DNA of 64,000 nucleotides from CAWDYA01 sp963806495 (GTDB taxonomy: Bacteria > Acidobacteriota > Polarisedimenticolia > JACPZX01 > DASXTC01), in contig CAWDYA010000010.1 of assembly GCA_963806495.1 (NCBI GenBank), positions 131,590 through 195,589 of the forward strand. Direction: 5' to 3'. Positions within the stretch are counted from its first letter, which is position 1, and each line of letters starts with the position of its first letter. The position numbers and the translations under genes are program-made. The notes under the pieces are model-generated. The model searched no databases. It was not told where the DNA came from and saw only the letters and a program-made list of their open reading frames with translations. Positions 60,561 to 64,000 of the stretch are shown here, piece after piece.

Positions 60561-63226
60561 TTACCGCCGCTTCAGCGCCGCGCCCCAGTTCGTCACCAGC
60601 GTCAGCTCGGGAGCCATCCCGGCTCCGGTCGGCACCGGGGCCAGGATCCGCTTGCGATCCGGGCTCATCGCGAACGCGGATGAGGGCAGCGAGTTGCCGC
60701 CGAAGAGCGTCTTCGTGGAGCCGATCCGCAGCGTATCGCCGCTCGGATCGACGTCGACGACCATCAGCTTGTTTTCGGGGGTGGTGTAGTAGATGGAGCG
60801 GCCGTCGGCGCTCCAGAAGCTGAGGCCGGCTTCGGAGGAGGAGACCTGCCACTTGGCGGCGAAGCTCGGGTAGGGGGCCACGAACAGCTCCGGCCGCCCC
60901 GACTCGTCCGAGATCCAGGAGAACCACCGGCCGTCGGGAGAGTAACGCCCCACCTGTTCGTTGTACTGCGTGCTCACCAGCGGGCGCAGCTTGGCGTCCG
61001 GCGAGGCGTCGACCTCCGCGACGTCGAAGCCCGCCTTCCCGTGCTGCCACATCAGCGCGATCGACTTGCCGTCGGGCGACCAGCTCGTGGGGAGGGCGGG
61101 CTGGCCGCCCTCGGAGTAAATCGTCTTCGCCTCCTCCGCGCCGTCGCTCGACCGCATCCAGACGGTCCCCTGCGCGTCGCCGTACGCCAGGGCCTTCCCG
61201 TCGGGCGACCAGATTGGGAAGGCACCGGGCGCCGGCCCGAAGGTGAAGCGTGTTCCCACGCCCCGGTTCAGGTCGAACGTCCACAGATCCAGCCGGCCGT
61301 CAGCCGCACGGATTGACAGCGCCGCGCGGCCGCCGTCGGGTGAGATGTCGAGCGGAGCACCCTCGAAGATTGAGTAGGTCCCGTCGCTGAGCTGGCCGAT
61401 CTCCCTGACCCTGGAGGTCGAACCAGGTGAGCCGCGACCCCGAAGCGAGCCCTCCCGTCCGATACAGCAGCAGCCCCGTTCCCGACACCGTGTAGGCACC
61501 GGTCCACCGGTACGGGTTGAAGTCGACCTTCTCGGCGATCGGCGAGGCCTCACCGGTGGTCTTCAGCGTGCCGGCGTCGAACGGCTGGGCCATCAGGTTG
61601 CCGTCGCGCACGAACACCAGGTAGCCGGGGTCGACATAGATCCCCTCGCTGTCCTCGTTGGCGACCAGGGTGGTCTCGCCGGTCTCGAGATCGAGCGAGT
61701 GTATCCCGTTGCCTTCCGCTCCGGGACCGGTCCCGGAGAAGTAGAGCAGGTGTCGCCCGTCGGGCAGGAAGTGGGGATTGCGATTCGAGATGGTCTCGCT
61801 GTCGACCTTGGTGACCGGTGCCGGCGTGCCGCCCGAGGCGGAGACCTGCATCAGATCCCCGAACGGGGCGGGTGCAAACACGATCACGCCGGCCTGGCTC
61901 CAGGACGCGCCCCGCCCGTCGAGCGCATCGCAGATCGACTGCACCGCGCCGCCCGCGGCCGGGACACGCTTGAGCTTCCGGTCGGCGAAGAACGCGAGAT
62001 TGCTCCCGTCGGGCGACCAGGTCGGGTAGGTGGCCCCGCTGGTGCCGGCGAGCGGCTGCGCCGTGAGGCTGTCGAGCGGCCGCACGAAGATTTGCTGCCG
62101 TCCGCCCTCCCCCGACGCCGTGTATGCCGCCCGTGTCCCGTCGGGCGAAAGCGCCAGCGCGGTGTTCTGGTTGTCCAGGGCCGTGCCGAGCGGCAGCACC
62201 AGGCTGGCCCGGATGGTGGGGGTTGCCGGCGGCGCGGGCGCGTGCAGCATCCAGCCGAGCCCCAGCATCACCGCCGCCATCACCCCGTAGCCGCGACTGA
62301 CGAGCCAGAGGGGGACACGTCTGCCGAGGGGGCGGCGCCGCGGCGGCGCCCGCAACGCCACGCCGCCTGCGATCGGCCGCGGCGACCCACTCCAGCTCGC
62401 GCCGCAGGTCGCCCGCTCTGCCATCGCCCTCGTCCGGATTCTTCGCCAGGCACTGGCGGATGACCCGGATCGAAGCCGGCCGGGCTCATCGGGTGCATCT
62501 CGGTGAGCGGGCGCGGCTCCTCTTTCAGGATTGACGCGATGAGCGAGGCCTGCGTCCTTCCCTCGAACGCCTTCTCCCCGCCACCATCTCGTAAAGGACC
62601 GTGCCGAAGGCGAAGATATCGCTGCGCGGGTCGGCCTCGCGCCCCTCGAGCTGCTCGGGCGCCATGTACTGGAAGGTGCCGACGATGGAGCCTTCAGCCG
62701 TGAGCGGCCCGGCCATCGTGGGTGACGCCGTGAGCGCCGTCGGCGCGTTGGAGGCGAGCCCCTTGGCCAGACCGAAGTCCAGCAGCTTGGTGCCCGAGCG
62801 GGTGATCATGACATTGCCGGGCTTGAGATCGCGATGGATGATCCCGTCGCGGTGGGCGCGATCGAGAGCGTCGGCGATCCGATGCCGTACTTGATGGCCT
62901 GTGAGGGAGGAATCGGCCCCTTCTCGAGCTTCTGCGCCAGTGTCTCCCCGTCGAGGAACTCCATCACCAGGTAGTCGACCCTCCTGGTTGCCGATGTCGA
63001 ACAGGGAGCAGATGTGCGGATGGTTGAGGCTGGAGACCGCGCGCGCTTCGCGCTCGAAACGCTGGCGAAGCTGCGGGTTGCCCGACATGTGGCCGGGAAG
63101 GACTTTCACCGCGACGGTGCGGTCGAGGCGGGTGTCGGTGGCCTTGTAGACCTCGCCCATGCCGCCCGCGCCGATCGGGCCTTCGATCGCATACGGGCCG
63201 AGCTTCGTTCCCGGTGTCAGCGTCAT
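60561..63226 (-). CDS. Ser/Thr protein kinase with PD40 (WD40-like) repeats, several frameshifts
   Basis: The kinase part has the glycine loop GAGGMGEVYKA, the lysine AVKVLPG, HRDLKPGN, DFG and APEQL. After a membrane helix (GVMAAVMLGLGWML), PD40 repeats follow (SPDGTRAAYTASG, YPTWSPDGSNLAF, SWSPDGKSIALM). The frame shifts at about 62979, 62880, 62577, 62466, 62330 and 61410, each at a run of identical bases. Four appear to be insertions and two deletions, giving an 887-residue protein, a normal length. I read it as an intact gene with sequencing errors. Confidence 0.85.
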
Positions 63227-63285
63227 GGCGTGCTCAGGTTAGCAGACATGGCTGGCACCGGGAACGGTTCCCCATATTGTGGGTG

Positions 63286-63943
63286 CTACTCGAGCACCTT
63301 CACCACCACCCGCCGGTTCTGGGCGCGGCCGTCTCTCGTGGAGTTGTCGGCGACGGGCTGCGTCTCGCCATAGGAGATGATGTTCATGGCATGCAGCGGG
63401 ATGCCGTCCTTCATGTTCAGGTAGTTGCGCACCGCCTCGGCCCGCTTCTCACCGAGCATCATGTTGTACGACTCCTCACCGGTGCTGTCGGTGTCGGCCT
63501 TCGATCTCCAGGTAGACCGCCTTGCCGTACGCCTTGACCTTGGCGGCGAGATTGTCGAGCGCCTGCTGCGAGTCGGGCCCGAGCTTGTACTGGTTCAAGC
63601 CGAACTTCGCGGCGTCGTCGGTCAGGGTGACCGTCCAGAGCAGCCGGCCCTTCGCCGCCTTGTCGGCCGCGACCTGGGCCGCCTCGGCCTTGCTCGAGGC
63701 CTCCTGTCCGACCTGGAGCGCCTTGCCGGCCTTCTCGTCGATTGCGCCGACCTTGCTGTCGGTCTCGGACCTCAGGTCCTGGATCCGCTTCTCGTTGGCC
63801 TCCACACCGCTTTCCACGGAGGAGATGCGCCCATCCACCGATTCGACGTTATCGCGGAACTGTCGTTTCGTGACACATCCCCACCCACCCATGACGGTGA
63901 CCGCGACCAGGCCGGCGAGCGCCGCCCGCCCACGAATACGCAT
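63286..63943 (-). CDS. OmpA/Pal-like lipoprotein, one frameshift
   Basis: The N-terminus has a lipoprotein-type signal (LAGLVAVTVMGGWGC), then a coiled coil with SSVESGVEANEKRIQDL and a C-terminal OmpA domain (YLEIEG, TDSTGEESYNMMLGEKRAEAVRNYL in separate blocks, DGRAQNRRVVV). The frame shifts near 63495-63499; removing one base joins EIEG to the TDSTG box. The corrected length is 218 residues. It should bind peptidoglycan at the outer membrane. GGAGG precedes ATG 63943. The 57 nt to the right edge hold only its leader. Confidence 0.88.
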
Positions 63944-64000
63944 GTCTAGACCTCCACTGTAGAGAAACCTCTCCTCCCGCACCCGTTCCCGAAGCATCAC

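Noticed and set aside
1..64000. CRISPR array, prophage or biosynthetic gene cluster
   Set aside because: I found no short regularly spaced repeats, no phage structural genes and no PKS, NRPS or RiPP genes; the only mobile DNA is the small tRNA-linked island.

Overview
The window is uniformly GC-rich bacterial DNA, densely coded on both strands. It carries envelope features of a didermic (Gram-negative type) cell: an OmpA/Pal-like lipoprotein, MacA/MacB-type exporters, TlpA-like and redoxin thiol proteins, and a diheme c-type cytochrome. Eukaryote-like Ser/Thr kinases fused to TPR or PD40 propeller domains, large exported peptidases and DUF309 together suggest an Acidobacteriota-like lineage or a similar soil or sediment phylum. 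That placement is an inference; no rRNA gene is present to test it.

Layout. 1-4.3 kb is a leftward operon of DEAD-box RNA helicase, MoxR ATPase, CoxE-type VWA protein and an RNase II-family nuclease running off the left edge; a HEAT-repeat gene is divergent from it. 6-9.5 kb holds SppA, a DUF309 protein and two exported thioredoxin-fold proteins. 9.5-14 kb is a leftward exporter operon (adaptor, ATPase, two permeases). 14-21.7 kb has a PLP desulfhydrase, small membrane and Cys-rich proteins, a HAD protein, an FAD oxidoreductase and DnaJ. 21.7-27.1 kb has a CPA2/Kef antiporter, a fused homocysteine methyltransferase/MTHF reductase, a site-2 protease and a cytochrome c. 27-35.6 kb has an M1 peptidase, a 1194-residue Ser/Thr kinase with TPRs and an NHL-like exported protein. 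35.9-45.4 kb is mostly rightward: PTS EIIA, a zinc-ribbon protein, HU, an M14 peptidase, a pterin dehydratase, a MacA-like adaptor with a lone permease, an ornithine-cyclodeaminase homologue, a TPM protein, and DUF948/YtxH proteins. 45.4-49 kb is a two-component pair. 49.3-52.4 kb has a matrixin-type protease, a cupin and a ferredoxin.

52.5-57.1 kb is the accessory region. A tRNA-Arg(ACG) gene is followed by a broken tyrosine recombinase. The last 42 nt of the tRNA recur about 3.4 kb away (40/42 identical), which marks an integrated element. Inside and just beyond it lie a DUF1254 gene of lower GC, a dead IS5-type transposase and two unrecognised small genes. All the minus-strand genes here are punctuated by three imperfect palindromes of about 90-100 bp that resemble integron attC sites; two of them share an ungapped 54-bp block with 43 identities.

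57.1-64 kb is a leftward series: a 14-blade kelch/MopE-type exported protein, a Ser/Thr kinase with PD40 repeats and an OmpA-like lipoprotein.

Several otherwise normal genes (SppA, FAD oxidoreductase, DnaJ, M1 peptidase, PD40 kinase, OmpA-like) are broken by single-base shifts at short homopolymers. I read most of these as sequencing or assembly errors, and I annotate each gene over its full span.
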